A stretch of 64,000 nt of DNA, taken from positions 744,001 through 808,000 of the forward strand of contig NZ_VOHA01000001.1 in assembly GCF_007859315.1 (NCBI RefSeq). Reading direction: 5' to 3'. The notes below the pieces were generated by a model. That model was not told the origin of the DNA, searched no databases, and saw only the letters and a list, made by a program, of their open reading frames with translations. This document shows, piece after piece, positions 42,023-50,264 of the stretch. The stretch is from Reyranella sp. CPCC 100927. GTDB lineage: Bacteria; Pseudomonadota; Alphaproteobacteria; Reyranellales; Reyranellaceae. The first letter of the stretch is position 1. Each line of letters opens with the position of its first letter. Both the position numbers and the translations under genes were made by a program.

Positions 42023-43729
42023 TTAGAACCCCATCTTCTTCTTGAGTTCCTGGTCGAGCCACAGGCGGGCATAGATCGGGCCCGGCCGCACCGCGCCGGC
42101 ACGCAGCTCGCCGTCGTAGTTCTTCACCCACGGCCACCACGCCGTATAGATGTAGGGTGTCGGCAGCCAGAGATAGGGCGCTTTGTCGAGGATCTCGCGC
42201 GTCATTTCCTTCAGCATTTCCTGGCGCTTTTCCTCGTCGCGCGTGCGGTAGACCTCGTCCATCTTCTTGTCGAAGGCCGGATCCGACCAGCCCGACGGGT
42301 TCCATTGCTGGCCCGTCGTGAAGCTCTTGCGGATCGTGGTGGTCGGGTTGGTATGGCCGTTGTTCATGAAGTAGCCGGCCGTCATGGTGCGCGAGGTCAT
42401 GGCCGACAGGAACGCGGCATACTCCATGGGCTGGATCTCAAGCTTGATGCCGACCTGCTCGAGATAAGCGGCGACCAGCGGCAGCAGCTCCATGTGGTCG
42501 GGGCTGCACGAGCAGACCTGGACCTTGAAGCTGAAGTTCTTGGGCACGCCGGCTTCGTCGAGCAGCTTGCGTGCCTTCTTGGGATCGTAGGTGAAGAGTT
42601 CTTTGATGGAGGCCGGCATCTTCTCGAGCGGCTCGAAGTAGCCGATGTAGTCCGGGTGCATCGGGTAGGCGAACAGCTCGGCGTTGCCGGCGTAGTAGGC
42701 GCTGACGATCTCCTGCTTGTTGACCGCCATGTTCAGCGCCCGGCGCACGCGCACATCGTCGAATGGCTTCTGGTTGACCAGGAACGACATGAACGTGCCA
42801 CTCATGTTGAGCCAGCGCGACCATTTCAGCTGCGGTGCGCTCTTCTTCAGGCTCTCCACGTTCTGCCAGCGGATGTATTCCAGCAGGTCGAGCTTGCCGG
42901 TGCGTAGCGCGGCGATGTTGGTCGCCTCATCCTTGATGGTGCGGTAGACGACCTTGTCGACGAACGGCAGCTTGTAGTCGACGCCGCCGATCTTGTCCTT
43001 GTCCCAGTAGTTCGGATTCTTGGTGTAGGTGTTGGAATTGCCGGACACGAAATCGGTCAGCATGAAGGGGCCGGTGCCGTTGGCATTCTTCCAGTTGGCG
43101 ATGCCGGCCTCGACCACCTCGCGCGGATAGATGCCCGAGAAGTAACCCCAGCCGAACCGGTAGTCCCACTCGGCGAAGAATTCCTTGAAGGTGATGACGA
43201 CGGTATGGCTGTCGGTCGCCTCGACCTTCTGGACGTGGTCGAAGTAGCCGACGATCTTCTTGGGGCTCTTGTCGAGGCGGGTGTAGGCGTAGACCACGTC
43301 GTCAGCCACCAGCTCGCGGCTCTTCATCACGCCCGCCTTCTCCGGGAACATGATGCCCTTGCGCAACTTGATCTCGATGCGCAGCGGGTTGTCCTTCCAC
43401 TGCCAGCTTTCGGCCAGTTCGCCACGCGTGCCGTCGCTGGGCAGCCAGGCATCGGCATAGAAGGCGTGCTTGCCGCCTGCCTTCTTGCTCTTCGACAGGT
43501 CGGCGGCGAACAGCTGTTCGTAGAACTGGCCGCTGTCGTGATTGGATTTCCAGTTCCAGTCGGCCGGATCCCACGACAGCGCCGACAGGGTCACGTAGAC
43601 CGTGCCGACCTCCAGCGTGCCGCCGTACTGCGGTTTATCGCCGCCTTGCGCGTGCGCCGCCGGCTGCCCGAGCAGCAGCGCGGCACCCAATGTGAACGCA
43701 CCCAGCGTTCGTTCCCAACCTGTCCTCAT
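42023..43729 (-). CDS. DppA-like solute-binding protein, tandem copy 1
   Basis: A 568-residue exported binding protein with a clear signal peptide (ending AAHAQG near residue 29). It is the most divergent of the four related copies: DWNWKSNHDSGQFYEQLFAADL and a distinct 'KKAGGKHAFYADAWLPSDGTRG' segment. It keeps the paired-cysteine motif CSCSPDH and the ending DQELKKKMGF. The ribosome site GGGAGGGTGAC before the ATG at 43729 is the same as before copy 2, indicating duplication of the whole gene unit. It lies directly upstream of DppD in the operon and may bind a ligand different from the others. Confidence 0.93.
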   Translation of the reverse strand: MRTGWERTLGAFTLGAALLLGQPAAHAQGGDKPQYGGTLEVGTVYVTLSALSWDPADWNWKSNHDSGQFYEQLFAADLSKSKKAGGKHAFYADAWLPSDGTRGELAESWQWKDNPLRIEIKLRKGIMFPEKAGVMKSRELVADDVVYAYTRLDKSPKKIVGYFDHVQKVEATDSHTVVITFKEFFAEWDYRFGWGYFSGIYPREVVEAGIANWKNANGTGPFMLTDFVSGNSNTYTKNPNYWDKDKIGGVDYKLPFVDKVVYRTIKDEATNIAALRTGKLDLLEYIRWQNVESLKKSAPQLKWSRWLNMSGTFMSFLVNQKPFDDVRVRRALNMAVNKQEIVSAYYAGNAELFAYPMHPDYIGYFEPLEKMPASIKELFTYDPKKARKLLDEAGVPKNFSFKVQVCSCSPDHMELLPLVAAYLEQVGIKLEIQPMEYAAFLSAMTSRTMTAGYFMNNGHTNPTTTIRKSFTTGQQWNPSGWSDPAFDKKMDEVYRTRDEEKRQEMLKEMTREILDKAPYLWLPTPYIYTAWWPWVKNYDGELRAGAVRPGPIYARLWLDQELKKKMGF

Positions 43730-43750
43730 GTCACCCTCCCTGTTGTCGTT

Positions 43751-45457
43751 TCAGTATCCCATCTTCTTTTTCAGCTCCTGGTCGATCCAGATGCGGGCAT
43801 AGATTGGTCCCGGCCGCAGGGCGCCGACATACATCTCGCCGCCATAGTTCTTCACCCAGGGCCACCATGCCGCATAGACGTACTGCGTCGGCAGCCAGAT
43901 ATAGGGCGCCTGCGCCATGATCTCGGCCGTCATCTCGCGCAGCATCTCCATGCGTTTCTCTTCGTCCTGGGTGCGGTAGACCTCCTCCATCTTGGCGTCG
44001 AACTTGGGATCCGAGTACATCGACGGATTCCACTGATGCCCGGTCGTGAAGCTCTTGCGGATGCTGGTGGTGGGGTTGGTGTGGCTGCTGCTCATCAGGT
44101 AGGCCGACGCATGCTTGCGGGTCATCATCGTCGACAGGAATGCGGCGTACTCCATGGGCTGCAGCTCGACCTTGACGCCGATCTGCTCGAGATAGGCCAC
44201 CAGCAGGGGTGCCAGCTCGGTGTGGTCCGGCGAGCAGGCGCAGAACTGCATCTTGAAGCTGAAGCCCTTGGGATAGCCGGCCTCGGCCAGCAGCTTCTTG
44301 GCCTTGGCGGGATTGTATTCGTACATCTCCTGTGCCGCCGGCGGCAGCTTGTCGAGCGGGTCGAAATAGCCCGACCACTCGGGATGCATCGGATAGGCGT
44401 GCAGTTCGGCCTGGCCCTGGTAGTGGGCGGCGATGATTTCCTTCTTGTTGATGGCCAGGTTCATTGCCCGGCGCACGCGCACATCATCGAACGGCTTGGT
44501 GTCGGTGCGCATCGCGACGAACGAACCCAGAGTCGACAGCCGTTTGTTCCATTGCAGCTGCGGCACGCTCTTCTTCATCTCGTCGACGTGGCGCACGCTG
44601 ATCGACTCCAGGATGTCGACCTTGGCCGTGCGCAAGGCGGCGTTCATCGTCGCTTCGTCCTTGATGGTGCGGTAGATCAGCTTGTCGACGAACGGAATCT
44701 TGTAGGCCTGCCCGCCGATGGTCTCCTTGTCCCAGTAGATCGGATTCTTCGTGTAGGTATTGGAGTTGCCCTGCACGAAGTCCGTCAGCATGAAGGGACC
44801 GGTGCCGTTGACGTTCTTCCAGTTGGTGGCGCCGGCATCGATCACTTCTTTCGGCGTCACCGGCGTGTAGAAGCCCCACGCCAGACGTGCATCCCAGTCG
44901 GCGTTGTACTCTTTCAGATAGTAGACGACCGTGTACTTGTCCTTGGCTTCGACCCGATCGACGAAATCGTAGACGCCGGGGATCGCCTTTGGACTGGAGA
45001 TCAGCCGTTTATAGGTGAACACGACATCATCAGCCGTCAGTTCGCGCTCGGCCATCACGCCCTGCTTGGCGGGAAACATCACGCCCTTGCGCAAGGTGAA
45101 GACGACCGACAGCGGGTTCTGCACCAGCTCCCACTTCTCGGCGAGCTCGCCGCGTTGGGCGCCTGGCGGCAGGAAGGCGTCGATGGAGAAGCTGTACTTG
45201 CCGCCTTTGCGCAGGCTCCTGTCGAGGTCGCCCGCGACGAGCTGCTCGTAGAACTGGCCGGTGTCGTGGTTCAGTTTCCAGTTCCAGTCGTAAGGATCCC
45301 ACGACAGCGCCGACAGCGTGTAGAACACCGTGCCGATTTCGAGTGTGCCGCCGTATTGCGGCTTCGCCGGTGTCTGCGCGTTCGCCACCGGCTGCCCGAT
45401 CAGCAAGCCGGCACTCAGCGCAAAGGCACCAAAAGCGCGACTCCAACCCACCTTCAT
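43751..45457 (-). CDS. DppA-like solute-binding protein, tandem copy 2
   Basis: A 568-residue exported binding protein (signal peptide to about residue 28, ANAQ). It shares long blocks with copy 3 and with orphan copy A: QYGGTLEIGTVFYTLSALSWDPYDWNWK is represented in part at residues 34-61, and KNVNGTGPFMLTDFVQGN near 213-230. It has CACSPDH like copy 3. It sits 21 bases upstream of copy 1 with an almost identical leader (GGGAGGGTGAC), so both arose by duplication. Its ligand is unknown. Confidence 0.93.
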   Translation of the reverse strand: MKVGWSRAFGAFALSAGLLIGQPVANAQTPAKPQYGGTLEIGTVFYTLSALSWDPYDWNWKLNHDTGQFYEQLVAGDLDRSLRKGGKYSFSIDAFLPPGAQRGELAEKWELVQNPLSVVFTLRKGVMFPAKQGVMAERELTADDVVFTYKRLISSPKAIPGVYDFVDRVEAKDKYTVVYYLKEYNADWDARLAWGFYTPVTPKEVIDAGATNWKNVNGTGPFMLTDFVQGNSNTYTKNPIYWDKETIGGQAYKIPFVDKLIYRTIKDEATMNAALRTAKVDILESISVRHVDEMKKSVPQLQWNKRLSTLGSFVAMRTDTKPFDDVRVRRAMNLAINKKEIIAAHYQGQAELHAYPMHPEWSGYFDPLDKLPPAAQEMYEYNPAKAKKLLAEAGYPKGFSFKMQFCACSPDHTELAPLLVAYLEQIGVKVELQPMEYAAFLSTMMTRKHASAYLMSSSHTNPTTSIRKSFTTGHQWNPSMYSDPKFDAKMEEVYRTQDEEKRMEMLREMTAEIMAQAPYIWLPTQYVYAAWWPWVKNYGGEMYVGALRPGPIYARIWIDQELKKKMGY

Positions 45458-45490
45458 GTCACCCTCCCTAGGTCACAGCATCATGGGTAT

Positions 45491-45524
45491 CTGCCGGCGC
45501 GCTCTTTGGGGCGCGCTTCGGCAG
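45491..45524. promoter_or_regulatory. Hairpin between tandem binding-protein genes
   Basis: CTGCCG-GCGCGC then a short loop then GCGCGC-TT-CGGCAG, a strong GC stem with a two-base bulge, lies in the 83-base gap between copies 3 and 2. It may stabilise the upstream message or attenuate transcription. Confidence 0.45.
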
Positions 45525-45540
45525 GGATGGCGTCGAGGGG

Positions 45541-47244
45541 TCAGTATCCCATCTTCTTTTTCAGCTCCTGGTCGATCCAGATACGGGCATAGATCGGGCC
45601 GGGCCGGATCGATCCCACGCTCAGCTCGCCACCGTAGTTCTTCACCCACGGCCACCAGGCGGCGAAGGTGTAGGGCGTCGGCAGCCAGATATAGGGCGCC
45701 TGTCCCACGATCTCCGCCGTCAGATCGCGCAGCATTTCCATGCGCTTCTCTTCGTCCGGTGCACGGAAGACCTCGTCCATCCTGGCGTCGACCTTGGGGT
45801 CGGCGTACATCGACGCGTTCCAGGTCTGGCCGGTGACGAAGTTCTTGCGGATGCTGGTCGTCGGGTTGTTATGGCTGTTGTTCATCAGGTAGGCCGCGGC
45901 GTGTTTCTTCGTCGTCATCGCCGACAGGAACGCCGCATATTCCATCGGCTGCAGTTCGATCTTCACGCCGATCTGCTCGAGATAGGCCACCAGCAGCGGC
46001 GCCAGCTCGGTGTGATCGGGCGAGCAGGCGCAGTACTGCATCTTGACCGTGAAGCCCTTGGGGTAGCCGGCCTCGGCTAGCAGCTTCTTGGCCTTGGCCG
46101 GATCGTAGGCGTACATCTCCTGCGCCGCCGGGGGCAGCTTCTCGAGCGGGTCGAAGTAGCCCGTCCAGTCCGGATGCATCGGGAAGGCGTGCAGCTCGGC
46201 ATGGCCCTGGTAATGGGCTGCGATGACCTCCTTCTTGTTGATGGCGAGATTCATCGCCCGGCGTACGCGCACGTCGTCGAATGGCTTGGTGTCCGTGCGC
46301 AGCGCCACATACTGGCCGAGGAAGGAAAGCCGCTTGGACCATTGCAGGTTGGGACTGCTCTTCTTGATCTCATCGACACTGCGCGCTTGGATTGCTTCCA
46401 GGATGTCGATCTTGCCGCTGCGCAGCGCGGCGTGTTGTGTCGCCTCGTCCTTGATGGTGCGGTAGACCAGCTTATCGACGAATGGAATCTTGTAGGCCTG
46501 CCCGCCGATGGTCTCCTTGTCCCAGTAGATCGGGTTCTTGGTGTACGTGTTGGAGTTGCCCTGTACGAAGTCGGCGAGCACGAATGGGCCGGTGCCGTTG
46601 ACGTTCTTCCAGTTGCCGGCGCCGGCATCGATGACCTCCTTCGGCGTCACCGGTGTATAGAAGCCCCAGGCCAGTCGGTAGTCCCACTCGGCGTTGTATT
46701 CCTTGAAATAGTAGACGACGGTGTACTTGTCCTTGGCTTCGACGCGGTCGACGAAGTCGAAATAGGTCGGGATTGCCTTGGCGCTGGCGCGCAGCCGGTT
46801 GAAGCTGAAGACGACATCCTCGGCGGTCATCTCGCGCTCGGGCATTACACCCGGCTTCTCCGGGAACATGACGCCCTTGCGCAAGGTGAAGACCACCGAC
46901 AGCGGGTTCTGCACCATCTCCCATTTCTCGGCGAGCTCGCCGCGCTGTGCACCGGGCGGCAGGTGAGAGTCGATGGTGAAGGCGTACTTGCCGCCCTTGC
47001 GCACGCTCTTGTCGAGATCGCCGGCGATGAGCTGTTCGTAGAACTGGCTGGTGTCGTGGTTCAGCTTCCAGTTCCAGTCGTTCGGATCCCACGACAGTGC
47101 CGACAGCGTGGCAAATATGGTGGCGATCTCCAGCGTGCCGCCATACTGCGGCTTGGCCGGAGTCTGCGCCATCACCGTGCCGCCCATCGCCAACGCCAGC
47201 GCGCCGGCCATCAAACCTTTGCCCAAACTGCGCAAACTCATCAT
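45541..47244 (-). CDS. DppA-like solute-binding protein, tandem copy 3
   Basis: A 567-residue exported binding protein. Signal peptide at about residues 1-26 (basic MSLRSLGKG, hydrophobic core, cleavage near VMAQ). The family blocks DWNWKLNHDTSQFYEQLIAGDL (56-77) and NLAINKKEVIAAHYQGHAEL are present, with C405-A-C407 in CACSPDH. The start at 47244 (two adjacent ATGs) follows GAGGGGG. It is the first of three tandem copies, directly after the permease genes. The three copies and orphan copy A share the same C-terminal ending. Confidence 0.93.
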   Translation of the reverse strand: MMSLRSLGKGLMAGALALAMGGTVMAQTPAKPQYGGTLEIATIFATLSALSWDPNDWNWKLNHDTSQFYEQLIAGDLDKSVRKGGKYAFTIDSHLPPGAQRGELAEKWEMVQNPLSVVFTLRKGVMFPEKPGVMPEREMTAEDVVFSFNRLRASAKAIPTYFDFVDRVEAKDKYTVVYYFKEYNAEWDYRLAWGFYTPVTPKEVIDAGAGNWKNVNGTGPFVLADFVQGNSNTYTKNPIYWDKETIGGQAYKIPFVDKLVYRTIKDEATQHAALRSGKIDILEAIQARSVDEIKKSSPNLQWSKRLSFLGQYVALRTDTKPFDDVRVRRAMNLAINKKEVIAAHYQGHAELHAFPMHPDWTGYFDPLEKLPPAAQEMYAYDPAKAKKLLAEAGYPKGFTVKMQYCACSPDHTELAPLLVAYLEQIGVKIELQPMEYAAFLSAMTTKKHAAAYLMNNSHNNPTTSIRKNFVTGQTWNASMYADPKVDARMDEVFRAPDEEKRMEMLRDLTAEIVGQAPYIWLPTPYTFAAWWPWVKNYGGELSVGSIRPGPIYARIWIDQELKKKMGY

Positions 47245-47264
47245 CACCCCCTCCTCTTTATTTT

Positions 47265-47288
47265 CCTCCCCGGCGAAGCTGGGGGAGG
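47265..47288. promoter_or_regulatory. Hairpin between DppC and binding-protein copy 3
   Basis: CCTCCCC (47265-47271) and GGGGAGG (47282-47288) form a 7-bp stem just upstream of the copy 3 ribosome site. With the elements at 45491-45524 and 41948-42017 it frames the three binding-protein genes. Confidence 0.4.
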
Positions 47289-47294
47289 GAATAG

Positions 47295-48194
47295 TCACCG
47301 GCTGCCGCGCATGCGCGGATCGAGCAGATCACGCAGCGCGTCGCCGAACATGTTGGTGGCGTAGACGACCACGGTCAGGCACAGGCCAGGCGCCAGCGCC
47401 AGCCACGGTCCCTGGTACATGAAAGTGCGGCCGGCGCCCGACAGCATGCCGCCCCAGGTCGGCGCCGGCGGCGGCACGCCCAGGCCCAGGAACGACAGCC
47501 CCGACTCGACCAGGATCACCACGCCCAGGCGGGTGGTGAACAGCACGATCACCGGCGGCATCACGTTGGGCAGGATGTGGCGCCACAGGATGCGGAACGT
47601 CGAGGCGCCGGTCGACTGGGCGGCATGCACATACATGTTCTCGCGCACCGAGATCACGGCGCTGCGGATGATGCGCGAGCCGGCGATGCCCAGCAGCAGG
47701 CCCAAGGTGCCGATGATCTGCGGCATGCCCGGGCCCAGCACCGAGACCACCACGATCAGGATGATCAGGTCGGGGAAGCTCATCCAGGCGTCGACGAAGC
47801 GCTGCACGATCATGTCGAACTTGCCGCCGAGATAGCCGGTGAGGATGCCCAGTACGACCGATATGATCGTCGCCAGCCCGGCGGCGCAGAAACCGATGAT
47901 CACCGACAGCTGCGCGCCGTAGAGGCAGCGCGAGAACATGTCGCGGCCCAGATTGTCGGTACCGAACGGGTACTGCAGTGAGGGCGGCTTCAACCGGTTG
48001 AGCGGGCTGATTTGGTTCATGCCGTAGGGCGCCAGCACGTCGGCGAAGACGCCACAGAACAGGAACAGCACGAAGACGGCGGCGCACACGGCGCCCAGCG
48101 GCTTTTCCCGCACCAGCCGGATGACGAAGCGCGTGAACGGACTGCGCGACCGGCGCGGCGCCGTCGTGACGGCGGTGTCGGCGATGCTGGCCAT
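47295..48194 (-). CDS. Peptide-type ABC transporter permease, DppC type
   Basis: A 299-residue permease. It has an N-terminal helix near 34-52, the LGTDNLGRDMFSRCLYG-like segment (FGTDNLGRDMFSR) near 78-90, and the coupling loop AAQSTGASTFRILWRHILPN near 195-214. It ends with GDALRDLLDPRMRGSR, typical of the family. Its start overlaps the DppB stop by one base, so the two permeases are co-translated. Confidence 0.94.
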   Translation of the reverse strand: MASIADTAVTTAPRRSRSPFTRFVIRLVREKPLGAVCAAVFVLFLFCGVFADVLAPYGMNQISPLNRLKPPSLQYPFGTDNLGRDMFSRCLYGAQLSVIIGFCAAGLATIISVVLGILTGYLGGKFDMIVQRFVDAWMSFPDLIILIVVVSVLGPGMPQIIGTLGLLLGIAGSRIIRSAVISVRENMYVHAAQSTGASTFRILWRHILPNVMPPVIVLFTTRLGVVILVESGLSFLGLGVPPPAPTWGGMLSGAGRTFMYQGPWLALAPGLCLTVVVYATNMFGDALRDLLDPRMRGSR

Positions 48195-49150
48195 CAGCGG
48201 TACCTCACCTTGGGATCCAGAACGCCGTAGCTGAGATCGACGATCAGGTTGATGACCATCACCGCCACACCGACGATCAGGAACACGCCGGTGATGATCG
48301 GATAGTCGCGCTGGCTCACGGCATCCAGCAGCAACAGGCCCATGCCGGGGATGACGAAGATCTGCTCCAGGATGACGGCGCCGCCGATCAAGAGCGGCGC
48401 CTGCAGGCCGATCAGGGTCACCACCGGGATCAGCGCATTGCGCAGCGCGTGGCGCACCACGACCAGACGTTCGTCCAAGCCCTTGGCCCAGGCGGTGCGC
48501 ACGTAGTCCTGGCGCAGCACTTCCAGCATCATGGTGCGCGTCAGCCGCATGGTGACGGCCGACAGCGCGCAGCCCAGGATGACGGCCGGGATCGCCATCT
48601 GTCCCAGGTTGCGCAGCGGGTCCTGGGTGAACGGCACGAACTTCACGTCGGGCGACCAGCCCCACCAGATCGACGGGAACACCATCACCATCGTGCCGAC
48701 CCAGAAGCTCGGCACCGACAGCATCAGGATGGAGAACGAACGCGCGACATAGTCGCCGGCGGTGTCCTGGCGGATCGCCGAGTACACGCCGATCGGGATG
48801 GCGACAGCCAGCGCCACCAGCAGCGCCAGGAAGCCGAGTTCGAAGGTGATCGGCAGGCGCACCAGCAGCTGCTCGGCCACCGGCGTGTTCTGCCACAGCG
48901 ACTTGCCGAAATCGCCCTGGATCAGGATGGCGTAGATCCAGCGGAAGTACTGCAGGTACATCGGCTGATCCAGCCCCAGCGCCATCTCGAGCTGCTCGCG
49001 CGACTTCTTGCCGGCACTGATGTCGTTGGACGACAGCATAAGGTCGATGATGTCGCCGGGGATCAGCCGCACGGTTACGAACACGATGACGCTGGCGAAG
49101 AACAAGGTCGGGATCAGCGCCAGCAGACGGCGTGCGATATACGCCTGCAT
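48194..49150 (-). CDS. Peptide-type ABC transporter permease, DppB type
   Basis: A 318-residue permease with six predicted helices: the start MQAYIARRLLALIPTLFFAS, the coupling segment YVRTAWAKGLDERLVV and the C-terminal 'VDLSYGVLDPKVRYR' are typical DppB features. It starts 1 base after the GntR stop, so the regulator is the first gene of this transport operon. Together with DppC, DppD and DppF it makes one complete importer for three (perhaps four) binding proteins. Confidence 0.94.
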   Translation of the reverse strand: MQAYIARRLLALIPTLFFASVIVFVTVRLIPGDIIDLMLSSNDISAGKKSREQLEMALGLDQPMYLQYFRWIYAILIQGDFGKSLWQNTPVAEQLLVRLPITFELGFLALLVALAVAIPIGVYSAIRQDTAGDYVARSFSILMLSVPSFWVGTMVMVFPSIWWGWSPDVKFVPFTQDPLRNLGQMAIPAVILGCALSAVTMRLTRTMMLEVLRQDYVRTAWAKGLDERLVVVRHALRNALIPVVTLIGLQAPLLIGGAVILEQIFVIPGMGLLLLDAVSQRDYPIITGVFLIVGVAVMVINLIVDLSYGVLDPKVRYR

Positions 49151-49151
49151 G

Positions 49152-50024
49152 TCAGTCGGCCTCCGCCGTCACGTTGGTCTCGTTTGCGGCGGTTGCCGAT
49201 CGCCGGGGCCGCCGTCGCGACGGTGCCGGATCCTCCGGCTCGGCGACGGCGTGGCGCCGCTGTGCCGCCATCGCCGCCAGCATGTGGTCGCGCGAGGCTT
49301 CCAGCAGCAGGCGGCCGATGCGCTCGGCGCCGTCGGCATCGCTGTTCTTGATCGCGCGCAGCATGTCGCCCCACAGCCGTGCCGATTGCTGACGTCGCGC
49401 GCGGCTCGTGAAATCGAGCGGTGTCTCGTGCCAGGCCATGCGCCACAGGGCGCGGCCCTTGAGTTCTTCCATCATCCGGATCAGCGGCCGGTTGCCGCTG
49501 CAGCAGATCACGGCTTCCTGCGCCTCCATGGCGATCTTGGCGTGCTCCAGCGGCGTGATGTCCATCGCCTCGGCCGAGCGGCGCAGGCGCGCGACCTGTG
49601 CCGCCAGGCGCTCGACGACGTCAGGCGCCGCCTGCTCGATGGCCTGGCGCGCCGCCAGTCCCAGCAGCACGCCGCGCACGCTGAACAGCGCGGCAAGATC
49701 GGCCGGATCGAAGACGCGCACCCGCGCGCCGTGGCGCGGCACGATCTCCACGAAGCCACGACGCTCCAGGATGCGAAACGCCTCGCGCACGGGACCGCGG
49801 CTGACCTGGTAGTGCTCGGCGAATTTCTCTTCCTTCAGCCGGCTGCCGGGTGGACAGTCGCCGTTCATGATCTGGTGGCCGAGATGGTCGGCGATCTGTT
49901 GCGGCAGCGGCAGGGCGCAGATCGTCGGACTGTCGGCACTGTCGCCAGCAGCGGTCGATCGTCGTAGCACGGCCACGGTGCTATCGCTTGCCGCGCCACG
50001 ATGGCGCGACGACGGAGCGTCCAT
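49152..50024 (-). CDS. GntR-family regulator, FCD type (copy 2), first gene of transport operon
   Basis: A 290-residue FadR-subfamily repressor, paralogue of copy 1 (36144-36908). VSRGPVREAFRILERRG (74-90) is identical in both, so both should recognise the same DNA. The FCD domain retains 'LEHAKIAMEAQEAVICCSGNRPLIRMMEELK'. It has an N-terminal extension of about 35 residues and a C-terminal arginine- and proline-rich tail (PAPSRRRPRRS). GGGAGG lies before the ATG at 50024. Its promoter region holds the same 19-bp operator as copy 1 and it is divergent from the CoA-transferase genes. Confidence 0.92.
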   Translation of the reverse strand: MDAPSSRHRGAASDSTVAVLRRSTAAGDSADSPTICALPLPQQIADHLGHQIMNGDCPPGSRLKEEKFAEHYQVSRGPVREAFRILERRGFVEIVPRHGARVRVFDPADLAALFSVRGVLLGLAARQAIEQAAPDVVERLAAQVARLRRSAEAMDITPLEHAKIAMEAQEAVICCSGNRPLIRMMEELKGRALWRMAWHETPLDFTSRARRQQSARLWGDMLRAIKNSDADGAERIGRLLLEASRDHMLAAMAAQRRHAVAEPEDPAPSRRRPRRSATAANETNVTAEAD

Positions 50025-50090
50025 GTTTCCTCCCGCTGCACGCTCTTGTCGGCGCGCTCATTCGGCGGGCGCCATTTGCGAAGCTGGTCG

Positions 50091-50109
50091 AAAAATTGTC
50101 AACAAAAAA
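50091..50109. promoter_or_regulatory. GntR operator between transport operon and CoA-transferases
   Basis: An exact second copy of the 19-bp word AAAAATTGTCAACAAAAAA, with the TTGT-CA-ACAA core at 50096-50105. It lies 67 bases upstream of the GntR copy 2 start and 156 bases upstream of the first CoA-transferase, placing both directions under likely common control. Confidence 0.72.
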
Positions 50110-50264
50110 CAAGAATGCGTATCGATGGGCGCAACGGAACCGCATGCTTCAACCGCAATTCAGAATGCGTGTACGCAGGGAAGCTCTTCGCGGGTGTCGA
50201 TTGACCGTGTTCTTCTTCGCCGCGATTCTGACGCATCGTCCCTCTGTCGCCGTGAGGAGTTGCC

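Noticed and set aside
43205-45592. A plus-strand open frame of 795 codons opposite the binding-protein genes.
   Set aside because: It lies antisense to two full-length, well-recognised binding proteins; high GC keeps the opposite frame free of stops. Its translation is His-, Gln- and Arg-rich and matches no family.
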